Source of the DNA: Agrobacterium larrymoorei
Lineage (GTDB): Bacteria; Pseudomonadota; Alphaproteobacteria; Rhizobiales; Rhizobiaceae
Length of the DNA: 64,000 nucleotides
Reading direction: 5' to 3'
Assembly: GCF_013322225.1 (NCBI RefSeq)
Contig: NZ_JAAMFB010000031.1
Coordinates: 124,001-188,000 of the forward strand
The notes beneath the pieces are model-generated. The model had not been told where the DNA came from, searched no databases, and saw only the letters and a list, made by a program, of their open reading frames with translations. How positions within the stretch are numbered: position 1 is the stretch's first letter; the number at the start of each line of letters is the position of its first letter. Positions 17,566 through 26,392 of this stretch are shown in pieces. Both the position numbers and the translations under genes were made by a program.

Positions 17566-18144
17566 ATGACCAAAAAAATCTATTTAGCCGGGCCGGAGGT
17601 CTTTCTCCCGAACGCCCGTGAAGTTCTGGATGCGAAAGCGCAACTGACCCGCGAGGCGGGTTTCATACCGCTTTCACCCGGTGATCTCGAAATTCCTGCG
17701 GCAGATACGAAGATCGGTCATGGCTGCAACATCAATGCCGTCGATGAAGGCATGATGCTGCAAGCGGACGCGATTATCGCCAATCTTACGCCTTTCAGGG
17801 GGATTGCGGCAGATACCGGCACGAGCTTCGAACTTGGGTTTATGTGTGCCCAGGGCAAGGCCGTCTTTGCTTACACGAATGTTGCGGCAGATCATTTCAC
17901 CCGCATATCAAAGCATTATGGTGGAGCCATCGCGGTGGACGAAGGCGGACGCCATCGTGGACCGGATGGGTTGTCCGTCGAGAACTTCGATATGGTCGAC
18001 AATCTGATGCTACATGGTGGCATCCTTCGTCGAGGCGGTATCGTCGTCGTGAGAGACGCGGCTGCGGCTGAGCTTTACACTGATCTCACGGCGTTCAGGG
18101 AATGCCTTTCGATTGCGGCCGCAAAGCTTCTGAAGATCGATTAA
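17566..18144 (+). CDS. Nucleoside 2-deoxyribosyltransferase-like protein
   Basis: 192 residues of the nucleoside deoxyribosyltransferase fold. IYLAGPEVFLPNA, a DAIIANLTPFRGIAADTGTS loop and the catalytic glutamate in GTSFELGFMCAQGKAVFAY (E89) match the family. It would transfer or hydrolyse the deoxyribose-base bond in nucleotide salvage or pool cleaning. An in-frame TTG at 17542 is rejected in favour of the ATG. The next gene starts 16 bases downstream, so they may be cotranscribed. Confidence 0.85.
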   Translation: MTKKIYLAGPEVFLPNAREVLDAKAQLTREAGFIPLSPGDLEIPAADTKIGHGCNINAVDEGMMLQADAIIANLTPFRGIAADTGTSFELGFMCAQGKAVFAYTNVAADHFTRISKHYGGAIAVDEGGRHRGPDGLSVENFDMVDNLMLHGGILRRGGIVVVRDAAAAELYTDLTAFRECLSIAAAKLLKID

Positions 18145-18160
18145 TATGGGAGACTTCACA

Positions 18161-18910
18161 ATGACCGGAACAATTCTCATTACCGGCGCGACGTCAGGAT
18201 TTGGATTGGCAACCGCGAAACTTTTCGCGCAGAACGGCTGGAAGGTCGTTGGCACTGGTCGAAGGGCGGACCGGTTGGAAGATCTCAAGAGCGAAATTGG
18301 CGAAGCGTTTCATGGCCTGATCTTCGATATTACCGATGAAGCCGCGATGCATGAGGCTTTTTCAAGTCTTCCTGCGGGGTTCAAGGACATCGACATACTG
18401 GTCAATAATGCCGGTCTGGCGCTCGGAACAGCGCCAGCGCCACAGGTGCCGCTTAAGGATTGGCACACCATGGTCAACACCAACATCACCGGCCTGTTGA
18501 ACGTGACACATCATCTTCTGCCGGTACTCATCGAGCGCCGCGGGATCGTGATCAATCTTTCCTCGGTCGCGGCGCATTGGCCATACGCGGGTGGTAATGT
18601 GTATGCGGGTACAAAAGCATTTCTCCGGCAGTTTTCGCTCGGGCTTCGGTCGGACATGCACGGGAAAGGCGTCCGTGTGACGTCTATCGAACCGGGAATG
18701 TGCGAGACGGAATTCACCCTGGTTCGCACCGGCGGCAATCAGGAAGCTTCGAACACACTTTACAAGGGTGTGCACCCGATCTTGCCTGAAGATATTGCCA
18801 ACACCATTCACTGGGTGGCGTCTCAGCCGAAGCACATCAATATCAATAGCATTGAAGTGATGCCGGTGAACCAGTCGTTCGCTGGCTTCCAGGTCCATAG
18901 AGACGAATAA
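18161..18910 (+). CDS. ydfG: YdfG-like short-chain dehydrogenase (3-hydroxy acid / malonic semialdehyde reductase)
   Basis: 249 residues, NADP-dependent SDR. TGATSGFG cofactor loop (residues 8-15), NNAG at 82-85, catalytic S134/S135, Y148 and K152. The overall sequence, including LGTAPAPQVPLKDWHTMVNT and the GNVYAGTKAFLRQFSLGLR segment, is that of the YdfG group, which oxidises serine and 3-hydroxy acids and reduces malonic semialdehyde. The ATG at 18161 follows GGGAGA; an ATG at 18146 lacks a site. It could supply the final reductase step of the Rut pathway, because no rutE is in the rut operon; that link is inference. Confidence 0.85.
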   Translation: MTGTILITGATSGFGLATAKLFAQNGWKVVGTGRRADRLEDLKSEIGEAFHGLIFDITDEAAMHEAFSSLPAGFKDIDILVNNAGLALGTAPAPQVPLKDWHTMVNTNITGLLNVTHHLLPVLIERRGIVINLSSVAAHWPYAGGNVYAGTKAFLRQFSLGLRSDMHGKGVRVTSIEPGMCETEFTLVRTGGNQEASNTLYKGVHPILPEDIANTIHWVASQPKHININSIEVMPVNQSFAGFQVHRDE

Positions 18911-19010
18911 CTCTCTTGGATGATTAAAAACGCGGCACCAGTACAGCAGGTATGCGTTTGACGCAATGCTGCTCTGCGAGAGCTGCTCTGTTAAAAATCG
19001 GAAATCGAGC

Positions 19011-19016
19011 TATATT
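19011..19016 (+). promoter_or_regulatory. Probable -10 element of the small RNA
   Basis: TATATT lies 7-12 bases before the expected start of the hairpin RNA; no convincing -35 hexamer is present at 17 bases, suggesting an activator or alternative sigma factor. Confidence 0.4.
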
Positions 19017-19021
19017 TAAAT

Positions 19022-19139
19022 CATCGAAGCGACGCACTCCTCCTCCCAGCGTCGCGAGATGTGGATCGGCAACACTCCTCCTCCCAGTTGTCGATCAAGT
19101 TTAAAGCCTGCCGCACCTCCTCCCGCGGCAGGCTTTTTT
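19022..19139 (+). ncRNA. Anti-Shine-Dalgarno small RNA (NfeR1 / alpha-r14-like, CUCCUCCC loops)
   Basis: Three consecutive perfect or near-perfect hairpins each present a CCTCCTCCC-type single-stranded loop: stem GCGACGC/GCGTCGC (19029-19055), stem GATCGGCAAC/GTTGTCGATC with one G-U (19064-19096), and stem GCCTGCCGC/GCGGCAGGC followed by six T (19106-19139), which is also the terminator. The first two loops are identical (ACTCCTCCTCCCA). This three-domain design matches the rhizobial alpha-r14 sRNA family (NfeR1), which pairs with mRNA ribosome-binding sites to block translation of transport and metabolic genes. No reading frame overlaps it. The family assignment is from remembered architecture, not alignment. 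Confidence 0.85.
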
Positions 19140-19429
19140 CGTTGGCGATACTTTATCAAGCTCCTGGTCCGGTCTTCATGCAGACGTCAGGGCGAAATAA
19201 GCGTGCGCGACCAGCATCCCCGGTTCCCAACCGAACACCGCATCTAAAAATCGTGATTTCCGTTACGCTAACACGCGTTGAAGAGCCGGTTGATGGCTGC
19301 TAACGTTCGAGCAGGTGGGCAGGAGGAGCCTTACCTGCCGGATCGCATGGAGACATGCTGCGACCTGCGCGGCGTTTGAGGGCAATCATTTTCATTAGTC
19401 GGATGTTCTGTCAGGAAAACCGAATGGTC
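19140..19429. other. Intergenic stretch without recognisable gene
   Basis: Between the sRNA terminator and the ABC-operon promoter. Both strands lack a reading frame with coding character and no clear dyad was found. Confidence 0.5.
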
Positions 19430-19478
19430 TTGACAGCTCGATATAACCGGTTTCAATAATATATTGTAACCGGTTACA
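19430..19478 (+). promoter_or_regulatory. Promoter and LacI-type operators of the sugar ABC operon
   Basis: A TTGACA -35 element at 19430-19435 is followed by two LacI-family operators, TATAACCGGTTTCA (19442-19455, imperfect) and TGTAACCGGTTACA (19465-19478, perfect palindrome), 23 bases apart centre to centre, and a third half-site TAACCGG at 19479-19485. The central CG pair and AACCGGTT core are typical of LacI-family repressors. The sites cover the -10 region, which predicts repression, probably by the LacI-type protein encoded at 26665. Confidence 0.8.
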
Positions 19479-19506
19479 TAACCGGAATGATGCTGGAGGA
19501 GCACTC

Positions 19507-20529
19507 ATGTATAAATTCCTAACTGCTGCGATGGTACTCGCGTCGAGTATCGCCGTGACTGCGAATGCACAGGAGCAGACCTACAAGATCGGCCTGTCCA
19601 ATGGTTTCGCAGGAAGCGAATGGCGCACTCAGATGATCGAGGAGGCTCAGGCCGCAGCCGCTGCCTGGGGTGAGAAGGGCGTAAAGGTCGAAGTCGTCGT
19701 TCAGAGTGGAAACGTGGACGTTCAGGGCCAGATTGGCCATGTCCGCAACTTCATCAACCAGGGCGTCAATGCGATCCTGATCAATCCGAACAGCCCAACG
19801 GCTTTTGATCCGGTTTTCAAGCAGGCCAAGGCACGCGACATCCTCGTCATCGCAACCGATGCCGAAGTTTCTTCCAAGGACGCCATCTATGTCGGCATCG
19901 ACCAGAAGGCATGGGCCGCGCAGTCAGCGCAGTGGCTCGCAGATACGCTTAAGGGCAAGGGTAACGTCGTTGCGATCAACGGTATTGCTGGCAACCCTGC
20001 AAATGAAGCACGCGTTGCAGGCTACAAGCAAGTTTTTGAGAAATACCCCGACATCAAGATCTTGAACGAAGCCAATGCGGGTTGGGATCAGGCGCAAGGT
20101 CAGCAGACCATGCAAAACCTGCTCGCAACCTACCCGGCCATCAATGGGGTCTGGGTTCAGGACGGCATGGCCGATGGTGCATGGCGTGCAATCGAGGCTG
20201 CTGGCAAGACCAAGGACATTGCTGCGACTGGCGAAATTCGCAAGGATTTCATGACCCGTTGGGCAGCTGAAAAGTTCAACTCAGCTGCATCGGTCAATCC
20301 TCCCGGCGTAATGGCAAGCGCATTGAATGTCGCTGTCCTGAAGCTTCAGGGCAAGGAATTCAAGGACGGTATCTTTGGCGGTACCTACGGTAACGCCATT
20401 TACATCCCTATTCCCTTCGTCGACAGTAACAACGTCGCTGATAACCTGAAGAATGCGGAAGGAAAGCCGGGTTACTGGTCAGTTACCGCAACCGTCAGCC
20501 CTGAGAAGGCTGCAGAATTCTTCAAATAA
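19507..20529 (+). CDS. Sugar ABC transporter periplasmic binding protein (RbsB-like)
   Basis: 340 residues. Signal peptide residues 1-21 (cleavage after ANA), then a type I periplasmic-binding fold (YKIGLSNGFAGSEWRTQMIE, NQGVNAILINPNSPTAFDPV, GNVVAINGIAGNPANEARVAG). First gene of a binding protein / ATPase / permease / permease set. GGAGGA precedes the ATG. A strong hairpin follows the gene and probably raises its level above the membrane components. The sugar is unknown. Confidence 0.92.
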   Translation: MYKFLTAAMVLASSIAVTANAQEQTYKIGLSNGFAGSEWRTQMIEEAQAAAAAWGEKGVKVEVVVQSGNVDVQGQIGHVRNFINQGVNAILINPNSPTAFDPVFKQAKARDILVIATDAEVSSKDAIYVGIDQKAWAAQSAQWLADTLKGKGNVVAINGIAGNPANEARVAGYKQVFEKYPDIKILNEANAGWDQAQGQQTMQNLLATYPAINGVWVQDGMADGAWRAIEAAGKTKDIAATGEIRKDFMTRWAAEKFNSAASVNPPGVMASALNVAVLKLQGKEFKDGIFGGTYGNAIYIPIPFVDSNNVADNLKNAEGKPGYWSVTATVSPEKAAEFFK

Positions 20530-20550
20530 TCCAAAATTGACATCGATCAT

Positions 20551-20579
20551 CGCGGGTCGGCGCTTCGCGCCCGCCCGCG
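20551..20579 (+). other. Intra-operon stem-loop after the binding-protein gene
   Basis: Arms CGCGGGTCGGCGC and GCGCCCGCCCGCG with a 3-base loop, 12 pairs and one mismatch, no T-run. Such structures after binding-protein genes commonly stabilise the upstream mRNA so that receptor exceeds transporter. Confidence 0.75.
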
Positions 20580-20636
20580 TCTCAACCGCAGCGAATTTTC
20601 GCGCCAGGAAATAAAGAAATCTCTCGGAGGCACGCC

Positions 20637-22130
20637 ATGGCTCATGCTTTGGAGGCGGCTGGAATCACAAAAAATTTTGGCGCCGTGCGTGCGCTAGTCG
20701 ATGGTCGCCTTACCGTGGGCAAGGGCGAAATCCATGCTCTGCTCGGCGCCAACGGCTGCGGCAAGAGCACACTTTGCAAGATCATCGCGGGTGCGGTCGT
20801 GCCTACTACCGGTTCGATTCGCTTTGAAGGCAAAGAGGTGCGCTTCGGCAGTCCGCGTGACGCGGAGCGTGCTGGCATCGCACTTTTTTACCAAGAACTG
20901 AGCCTTATTCCGCAACTCTCCGTCGCGGACAATATTTTCCTTGGCCGTGAGCCGCGGCGTGGTCCTTTTGTTGATCGCGCTGCGCTGAACACACGTGCTG
21001 AACTGTTGATTTCATTGTTCGATGGCGTGGCCGGAGACGGTTTGGTAGCCGATGCCGTCGTCAGCGACCTTCCCCCCGACCAGCGCCAGATCGTCGAAAT
21101 CCTGAAGGTCTTTGCGCAGAATGCTCGTTTGATGATTATGGACGAGGCGACAGCGGCTCTTGACGGTCGTCAATCGCAGCGCTTCTTCGAGGTGCTTCAG
21201 GCCAAGAAGGCCGAGGGTATTTCCACCATCATGATTTCTCACCGCCTTGATGAGGTCTTTGCCGTGTGCGACCGTGTAACGGTGATGCGCAACGGCTCAA
21301 CGATCTCTGAAATGGATACAGCTTCGACCACTCGGGAGGCCGTTGTCCATAGCATGGTCGGAGATGTTCGGGCCGCCGCTCCAAAGTCTGCCGTTACTTT
21401 ACGCCAGACACCGAGCCTGCGTGTCAACGATGCGATCAGCAGCGCGGTGCGTGGCGTTACATTCGATGCCTATGCAGGGGAAATTCTCGGCCTTGCAGGT
21501 CTGCAAGGTCAGGGGCAGTCCGCTTTGTTGAGGGGCCTGTTCGGCTCTACTCCGTTCATCGCGGGAACCCTTGAGTTTGAGGGCAAGCGAATGGACATAC
21601 GTCGTCCGGCGAACGCCGTGGCCAATGGTTTTGCCTATGTGTCGGGCGACCGCGGGCGCGACGCTGCCTTTCCGGGGCGTTCCATTTTCGAAAACCTCGT
21701 CGCTGCGCTGACGGTGCGAGAAAACATGAGGCTTATCAATCCATCTACCCTGCGGCCTCGCGTCGATAAGGTTGCGAAGGATATGAAGACGAAGTTCGCT
21801 GGACTGGATGTTCCAATCGGAACCCTGTCGGGCGGAAATCAGCAAAAAATCTTCATCTCCCGCTGGCTGGCCACGGCACCGAAGCTTCTTCTGTTGGACG
21901 ATCCCACAAAGGGTATCGATCTTGGGGCCAAGGCCGATCTGTTCGCGCTCATGCGCCAGCAGGCGGAGGCAGGAGCAACCATTATTTTCTATTCTTCCGA
22001 GGATTCAGAGATTCTCGAATATGCCGACCGCGTTCTGGTGTTCAACGGTGGCCGCATTTCCGCTGAGTTGACCGGGGCCGACATGAATGCAGTCAGCATG
22101 ACGCGCGCAGCCTACGGAGATGCCGCATGA
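20637..22130 (+). CDS. Sugar ABC transporter ATP-binding protein (RbsA/XylG-like, two domains)
   Basis: 497 residues, two fused ABC domains. Domain 1 (1-240) has Walker A GANGCGKST and Walker B LMIMDEATAALD; domain 2 (260-490) has the typical degenerate first loop GLQGQGQSALL and signature LSGGNQQK with LLLLDDPTKGIDLGAKADLF. Energises sugar uptake with the two permeases that follow. Its stop overlaps the first permease start by 4 bases (ATGA). Confidence 0.95.
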   Translation: MAHALEAAGITKNFGAVRALVDGRLTVGKGEIHALLGANGCGKSTLCKIIAGAVVPTTGSIRFEGKEVRFGSPRDAERAGIALFYQELSLIPQLSVADNIFLGREPRRGPFVDRAALNTRAELLISLFDGVAGDGLVADAVVSDLPPDQRQIVEILKVFAQNARLMIMDEATAALDGRQSQRFFEVLQAKKAEGISTIMISHRLDEVFAVCDRVTVMRNGSTISEMDTASTTREAVVHSMVGDVRAAAPKSAVTLRQTPSLRVNDAISSAVRGVTFDAYAGEILGLAGLQGQGQSALLRGLFGSTPFIAGTLEFEGKRMDIRRPANAVANGFAYVSGDRGRDAAFPGRSIFENLVAALTVRENMRLINPSTLRPRVDKVAKDMKTKFAGLDVPIGTLSGGNQQKIFISRWLATAPKLLLLDDPTKGIDLGAKADLFALMRQQAEAGATIIFYSSEDSEILEYADRVLVFNGGRISAELTGADMNAVSMTRAAYGDAA

Positions 22131-23071
22131 CGTCCCTAGTCCTGTTGAGGCGTCAGCCCTGGCTGATTACCATCTTTGTTCTTCTGGTGCTGATCGTGGT
22201 GAACACGGTTCTGCAGCCCAGCTTCATTCAACCCAGCGTGCTGCAATCCAACCTCACGACATTCCTGCCGTTGATCCTCGTTGCCATTGGCCAGACCTAT
22301 GTGATCCTCGCAGGCGACATCGACCTGTCCGTCGGAAGTATCGTCGCGCTTGCCAATGTCGTGACGGTAACGATCATCGACATGCTCGGAGGCTCTGTTG
22401 CCTCGCTTTTCCTCGGCATGGGCGCCGGAGTGCTGGTGGGTGCGATCTGTGGTCTGGTGAACGGGATATTCATTTCCGGTTTGCGGTTTCAGCCAATCGT
22501 GACGACCTTCGCAACTGGCATTATTTTCGCCGGAATCGCGATCTGGGTCATGCCGCAGGCTGGGCTTCCCGTTCCAGAAGCCTATTGGCAGACCTATTCC
22601 GAGAGTATTCTTGGAGTTCCCTTCGTTGCCTGGGTTTTGGTAGCGGGCATCATATTTACGCTTGTGGTAGCGCGCATTCCTTTCCATTCCCACCTGCTTG
22701 CCGTCGGCGGTAACCGGACCGGCGCTTTCCAGACGGGTTTGCGCTTGGGAGGCATCCGCATCGGCTCCTATATCATTTCGGGCCTGTTTTCAGCGCTTGC
22801 CGCACTTTGCCTTACAGGTGAGACCGCATCTGGAGATCCTCTTCTCGGGGCGAGCCTTGCCCTGTCTTCCATCTCGGCGGTCGTCCTTGGTGGCACCGCC
22901 CTATCCGGCGGCTTCGGCAGTTCTACCGGGTCTATCGTCGGCGCGCTGGTTCTTGGAATGATCGGCAATGTGATCTTTTTCGCGGGTCTTCCCTTTGAAT
23001 ACCAGACACTGGTTCACGGACTGATTGTGCTGACCGCGCTTGCTGGCGGCGTGTTTGTGACGAGGCGCTGA
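22127..23071 (+). CDS. Sugar ABC transporter permease 1 (RbsC-like)
   Basis: 314 residues, 8-10 TM segments. The GQTYVILAGDIDLSVGSIVALANV motif is the RbsC/BPD_transp_2 hallmark. Forms the inner-membrane channel with the second permease. Starts inside the ATPase stop codon and ends 2 bases before the next gene. Confidence 0.95.
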   Translation: MTSLVLLRRQPWLITIFVLLVLIVVNTVLQPSFIQPSVLQSNLTTFLPLILVAIGQTYVILAGDIDLSVGSIVALANVVTVTIIDMLGGSVASLFLGMGAGVLVGAICGLVNGIFISGLRFQPIVTTFATGIIFAGIAIWVMPQAGLPVPEAYWQTYSESILGVPFVAWVLVAGIIFTLVVARIPFHSHLLAVGGNRTGAFQTGLRLGGIRIGSYIISGLFSALAALCLTGETASGDPLLGASLALSSISAVVLGGTALSGGFGSSTGSIVGALVLGMIGNVIFFAGLPFEYQTLVHGLIVLTALAGGVFVTRR

Positions 23072-23073
23072 TC

Positions 23074-24042
23074 ATGAAGAATATGACATCGCGTTTTATG
23101 ACGCTCGCTTCCGATCCCCTGACCCTCGCCATAGCTGCCTCTGTCGTTCTGCTCATTGTTGGTGAAATATTGTCCCCCGGCTTTGCGCAGGGCACGCAGA
23201 TCGTAAAGCTTCTGACCGTCGCCGCGATTCTCGGCATCGTCGCCGCCGGCCAGAACCTTGTGATTCTCGGTGGCCGCGAAGGTATCGACCTGTCTGTCGG
23301 GTCCATGATTTCGCTGGGCGCCGTGCTCGCAGGCAACATGATGGATGGGCAGAATGGTGGCATTCCACTGGCGATTCTCGTTGCTGGAGCCGTGCCGTTT
23401 TTGATCGGTCTGATCAATGGCGTTGGCGTTACCTTTGTGCGTATCCCGCCGCTTGTGATGACGCTCGGCATGACGGCGGTTATCCAGGGTGGGCTGATCG
23501 TATATTCGCAGGGCGTGCCTTCGGGCGCAGCAGCACCGATGCTTGCCGCTTTCGTCAACCGCCCACTGTTCTTTGGGATTCCGGGTGTTCTGTTCGTATG
23601 GCTGTTGATCGCCTTGATCATGCTCTTCGTGTTGCGGCGGACCGCATTTGGCTTCGCCATCTATGCCATCGGCTCCAATGAGCGTGCGGCAACGCTCGTC
23701 GGTCTGCCGGTTCCGCTTATTCGCACGCTGCTTTACGGCTTTTCCGGCCTGTTTGCCGGTCTTACCGGTGTCTGCGTCATTGGTTACACAGGCACCTCGT
23801 TCATTTCGGTCGGCGATCAATATGTGCTGCCGTCCATTATCGCCGTGGTCATAGGCGGCACCTCCCTTGCTGGAGGGGCCGGTGGTTACATCGGTACCAT
23901 GGCAGGCGCGGTGGCGCTGACGATCCTACAAAGTGTTTTGATAACCCTTAATCTTGACGTTTGGGCACGCCAGATCATCTTCGGATGCACATTGCTGACG
24001 TTGATGCTGCTCTACGGCCGCCAAAAGAAGTTGCGAGTATGA
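23074..24042 (+). CDS. Sugar ABC transporter permease 2 (RbsC-like)
   Basis: 322 residues, 8-10 TM segments, with GQNLVILGGREGIDLSVGSMISLGAV. Two different RbsC-type permeases suggest a heterodimeric channel rather than the RbsC homodimer of the ribose system. A long GC-rich stem-loop follows, separating transport from enzyme genes. Confidence 0.95.
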   Translation: MKNMTSRFMTLASDPLTLAIAASVVLLIVGEILSPGFAQGTQIVKLLTVAAILGIVAAGQNLVILGGREGIDLSVGSMISLGAVLAGNMMDGQNGGIPLAILVAGAVPFLIGLINGVGVTFVRIPPLVMTLGMTAVIQGGLIVYSQGVPSGAAAPMLAAFVNRPLFFGIPGVLFVWLLIALIMLFVLRRTAFGFAIYAIGSNERAATLVGLPVPLIRTLLYGFSGLFAGLTGVCVIGYTGTSFISVGDQYVLPSIIAVVIGGTSLAGGAGGYIGTMAGAVALTILQSVLITLNLDVWARQIIFGCTLLTLMLLYGRQKKLRV

Positions 24043-24050
24043 GTCACTTG

Positions 24051-24088
24051 TCGCGGCCGCTGAATCCCCAAATGGGTAGCGGCCGCGA
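24051..24088 (+). other. GC-rich stem-loop between transporter and catabolic genes
   Basis: TCGCGGCCGCT (24051-24061) and AGCGGCCGCGA (24078-24088) form an 11-bp perfect stem, each arm containing GCGGCCGC, around a 16-base loop. No T-run follows, so partial termination or mRNA processing is more likely than full termination. Confidence 0.7.
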
Positions 24089-24170
24089 AACACATAACTG
24101 AAACGGAACTGCCGGTTCGCGCCCAAGATCCTATACCTCCCGCGAATGGGCATAACGAAAGGAAGCTTTG

Positions 24171-25220
24171 ATGAAGACGCTTAAAGGCCCCGGTATTTTC
24201 CTTGCCCAGTTCATTGGTGCGGAAGCGCCATTCGATACGCTCGATAATCTTGCTGGCTGGGCCGCATCTCTTGGCTATAAAGGCATTCAGGTCCCGACCG
24301 ATCCTTCCTTCTTCGATCTAGAAAAGGCCGCCGGTTCAAAAGATTACTGCGATGAGATCAAGGGGCGTCTGGCTGAAAAAGGCGTGGAGATCACCGAGCT
24401 TTCCACGCATATTCAGGGTCAGCTCGTAGCCGTGCATCCTGCCTACGATGAGATGTTCGATGGTTTCGCGCCGCAGGCTGTACGTGGTAATCCGAAAGCC
24501 CGGCAGGAATGGGCTGTCAATCAACTGAAATACGCAGCAAAAGCGTCACGTCATCTCGGCCTTAAAAGCCATGCGACCTTTTCCGGCGCACTTGCCTGGC
24601 CCTTCGTCTATCCCTGGCCGCAGCGTCCGGCTGGCTTGATCGAACAGGCATTTTCCGAACTAGGCAAAAGATGGAAGCCCATCCTCGACGTTTTCGAGGA
24701 GAACGGGGTCGATGCCTGCTTCGAACTGCATCCCGGTGAGGATCTGCATGACGGCATTACATTCGAACGCTTCCTTGCCGAAGTCGGCAATCACCCCCGT
24801 GCAAACATTCTGTATGACCCATCCCACTTCGTTCTTCAGGCGATGGATTACCTCGACTTCATCGATATCTATCACGAACGGATTCGCGCCTTCCACGTTA
24901 AGGATGCGGAGTTCAATCCGACTGGTCGTTCCGGGGTTTATGGCGGATATCAGGGGTGGGTGGATCGCCCAGGTCGTTTCCGTTCGCTTGGCGATGGTCA
25001 CGTCGATTTCGGTGCGGTGTTTTCGAAACTCGCTCAATACGATTTCGATGGATGGGCGGTACTGGAATGGGAGTGCGCTCTCAAGCATCCCGAGGACGGC
25101 GCGCAGGAAGGCGTCGACTTCATAAACAATCATATCATCCGTGTAACAGAACGCGCTTTTGATGACTTTGCAAAAAGCGGGGTGGACGAGGCTGCCAACC
25201 GTCGTTTGCTTGGTCTTTGA
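24171..25220 (+). CDS. TIM-barrel sugar isomerase/epimerase (AP endonuclease 2 / xylose isomerase-like)
   Basis: 349 residues. Metal-site segments typical of the family are present: CFELHPGEDLHDG (Glu ligand), ILYDPSHFVLQAMDYLDF (Asp/His), RIRAFHVKDAEFNPTGRSGV (His/Asp) and GWAVLEWECALKHPEDG (Glu). It likely isomerises or cleaves a keto sugar produced by the neighbouring Gfo/Idh/MocA enzymes; some relatives act on 3-keto-glycosides. The ATG follows AAAGGAAG; a TTG directly before it is rejected. Its stop lies 11 bases before the next start. Confidence 0.88.
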   Translation: MKTLKGPGIFLAQFIGAEAPFDTLDNLAGWAASLGYKGIQVPTDPSFFDLEKAAGSKDYCDEIKGRLAEKGVEITELSTHIQGQLVAVHPAYDEMFDGFAPQAVRGNPKARQEWAVNQLKYAAKASRHLGLKSHATFSGALAWPFVYPWPQRPAGLIEQAFSELGKRWKPILDVFEENGVDACFELHPGEDLHDGITFERFLAEVGNHPRANILYDPSHFVLQAMDYLDFIDIYHERIRAFHVKDAEFNPTGRSGVYGGYQGWVDRPGRFRSLGDGHVDFGAVFSKLAQYDFDGWAVLEWECALKHPEDGAQEGVDFINNHIIRVTERAFDDFAKSGVDEAANRRLLGL

Positions 25221-25231
25221 GGAGAGATGAT

Positions 25232-26392
25232 ATGACCCGTAAATATGAAGGACGTCGCATTCGACTTGGAATGGTAGGTGGAGGGCAGGGTGCGTTCATC
25301 GGTGCCGTCCACCGTATGGCAGCGCGTCTGGATGACCGGTACAAGCTTGTTGCGGGCGCCCTGTCTTCCGACAGGGATCGCGCCAATGCTTCTGCGCTTG
25401 AGCTCGGCATTGCTCAGGATCGCTCTTACGCAAGTTTTGCGGATATGGCGAAGGCTGAGGCTGGGCGCGAGGACGGTATTGAGGCCGTGGCAATCGTGAC
25501 GCCGAACCATCTGCATTTCGCGCCGTCCAAGGCATTTCTTGAAGCCGGTATTCACGTCATCTGCGACAAGCCGGTTACCGCAAGCCTTGAGGAGGCGTTG
25601 GCACTCGAGGAGGCGGTGAGGAAATCCGGTCGCCTTTTCATCCTGACCCACAACTACACCGGTTATCCGATGTTGCGCCAGATGCGGGAAATGATCGCTG
25701 CTGGAGAGATCGGAAAGCTGCGCCACGTTCAGGTCGAGTATGCGCAGGACTGGTTGACGGAAGCTGTCGAAAACACCGGTGCGAAAGGTGCCGAATGGCG
25801 AACCGACCCGGCGCGATCGGGTGCTGGTGGTGCAATCGGTGATATTGGCACACATGCTTTCAATGCTGCTGCATTCGTGACCGGCGAGACCCCTGCGGAG
25901 CTTCTGGCTGACTTGACCTCGTTTGTTCCGGGGCGTCGTCTGGATGACAGTGCCAATATTCTGTTGCGCTATGGCAGCGGTGCCAAGGGCATGTTGTGGG
26001 CAAGCCAGATCGCGGTCGGTAACGAGAACGAACTGTCCCTGCGCGTCTACGGCGATAAGGGCGGGCTTGAATGGCACCACCGCTCCGTCAACGAACTTCA
26101 ATTCACGCCGTTTGGAAAGCTCCGACAGACCATAACACGCAATGGAGCAGGTGCGGGTGCCGGAGCAAACCGCGTCAGCCGCGTTCCATCCGGTCATCCT
26201 GAAGGATATCTTGAAGGATTTGCCACGATCTATCGTGAAGCGGCGGATGCAATCATTGCGGCAAGAACAGGGGATAAGCCTGCAAAGGACGTGGTTTATC
26301 CAACCATTCGCGATGGCATCGAAGGTCTGGTTTTCATCGAGGCCGCTGTCGAATCCAGCCGCACTTCCTCATGGGTGAAGCTATCACGTTGA
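25232..26392 (+). CDS. Gfo/Idh/MocA-family sugar oxidoreductase
   Basis: 386 residues. Rossmann N terminus LGMVGGGQGAFIGAVHRMAA, cofactor-site EKP-type motif here as ICDKPVTASLEEAL, and C-terminal substrate domain with the GGAIGDIGTHAFNAAAFVTG helix (D and H of the active site). NAD(P)-dependent oxidation of a sugar hydroxyl is predicted. GAGGAGAG lies before the ATG; upstream TTG at 25217 is rejected. It is translationally close to the isomerase gene. Substrate unknown. Confidence 0.92.
   Translation: MTRKYEGRRIRLGMVGGGQGAFIGAVHRMAARLDDRYKLVAGALSSDRDRANASALELGIAQDRSYASFADMAKAEAGREDGIEAVAIVTPNHLHFAPSKAFLEAGIHVICDKPVTASLEEALALEEAVRKSGRLFILTHNYTGYPMLRQMREMIAAGEIGKLRHVQVEYAQDWLTEAVENTGAKGAEWRTDPARSGAGGAIGDIGTHAFNAAAFVTGETPAELLADLTSFVPGRRLDDSANILLRYGSGAKGMLWASQIAVGNENELSLRVYGDKGGLEWHHRSVNELQFTPFGKLRQTITRNGAGAGAGANRVSRVPSGHPEGYLEGFATIYREAADAIIAARTGDKPAKDVVYPTIRDGIEGLVFIEAAVESSRTSSWVKLSR

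Noticed and set aside
25130..26197. 355-codon minus-strand frame opposite the MocA gene
   Set aside because: The plus-strand MocA protein is clearly real; the antisense frame has no motif.
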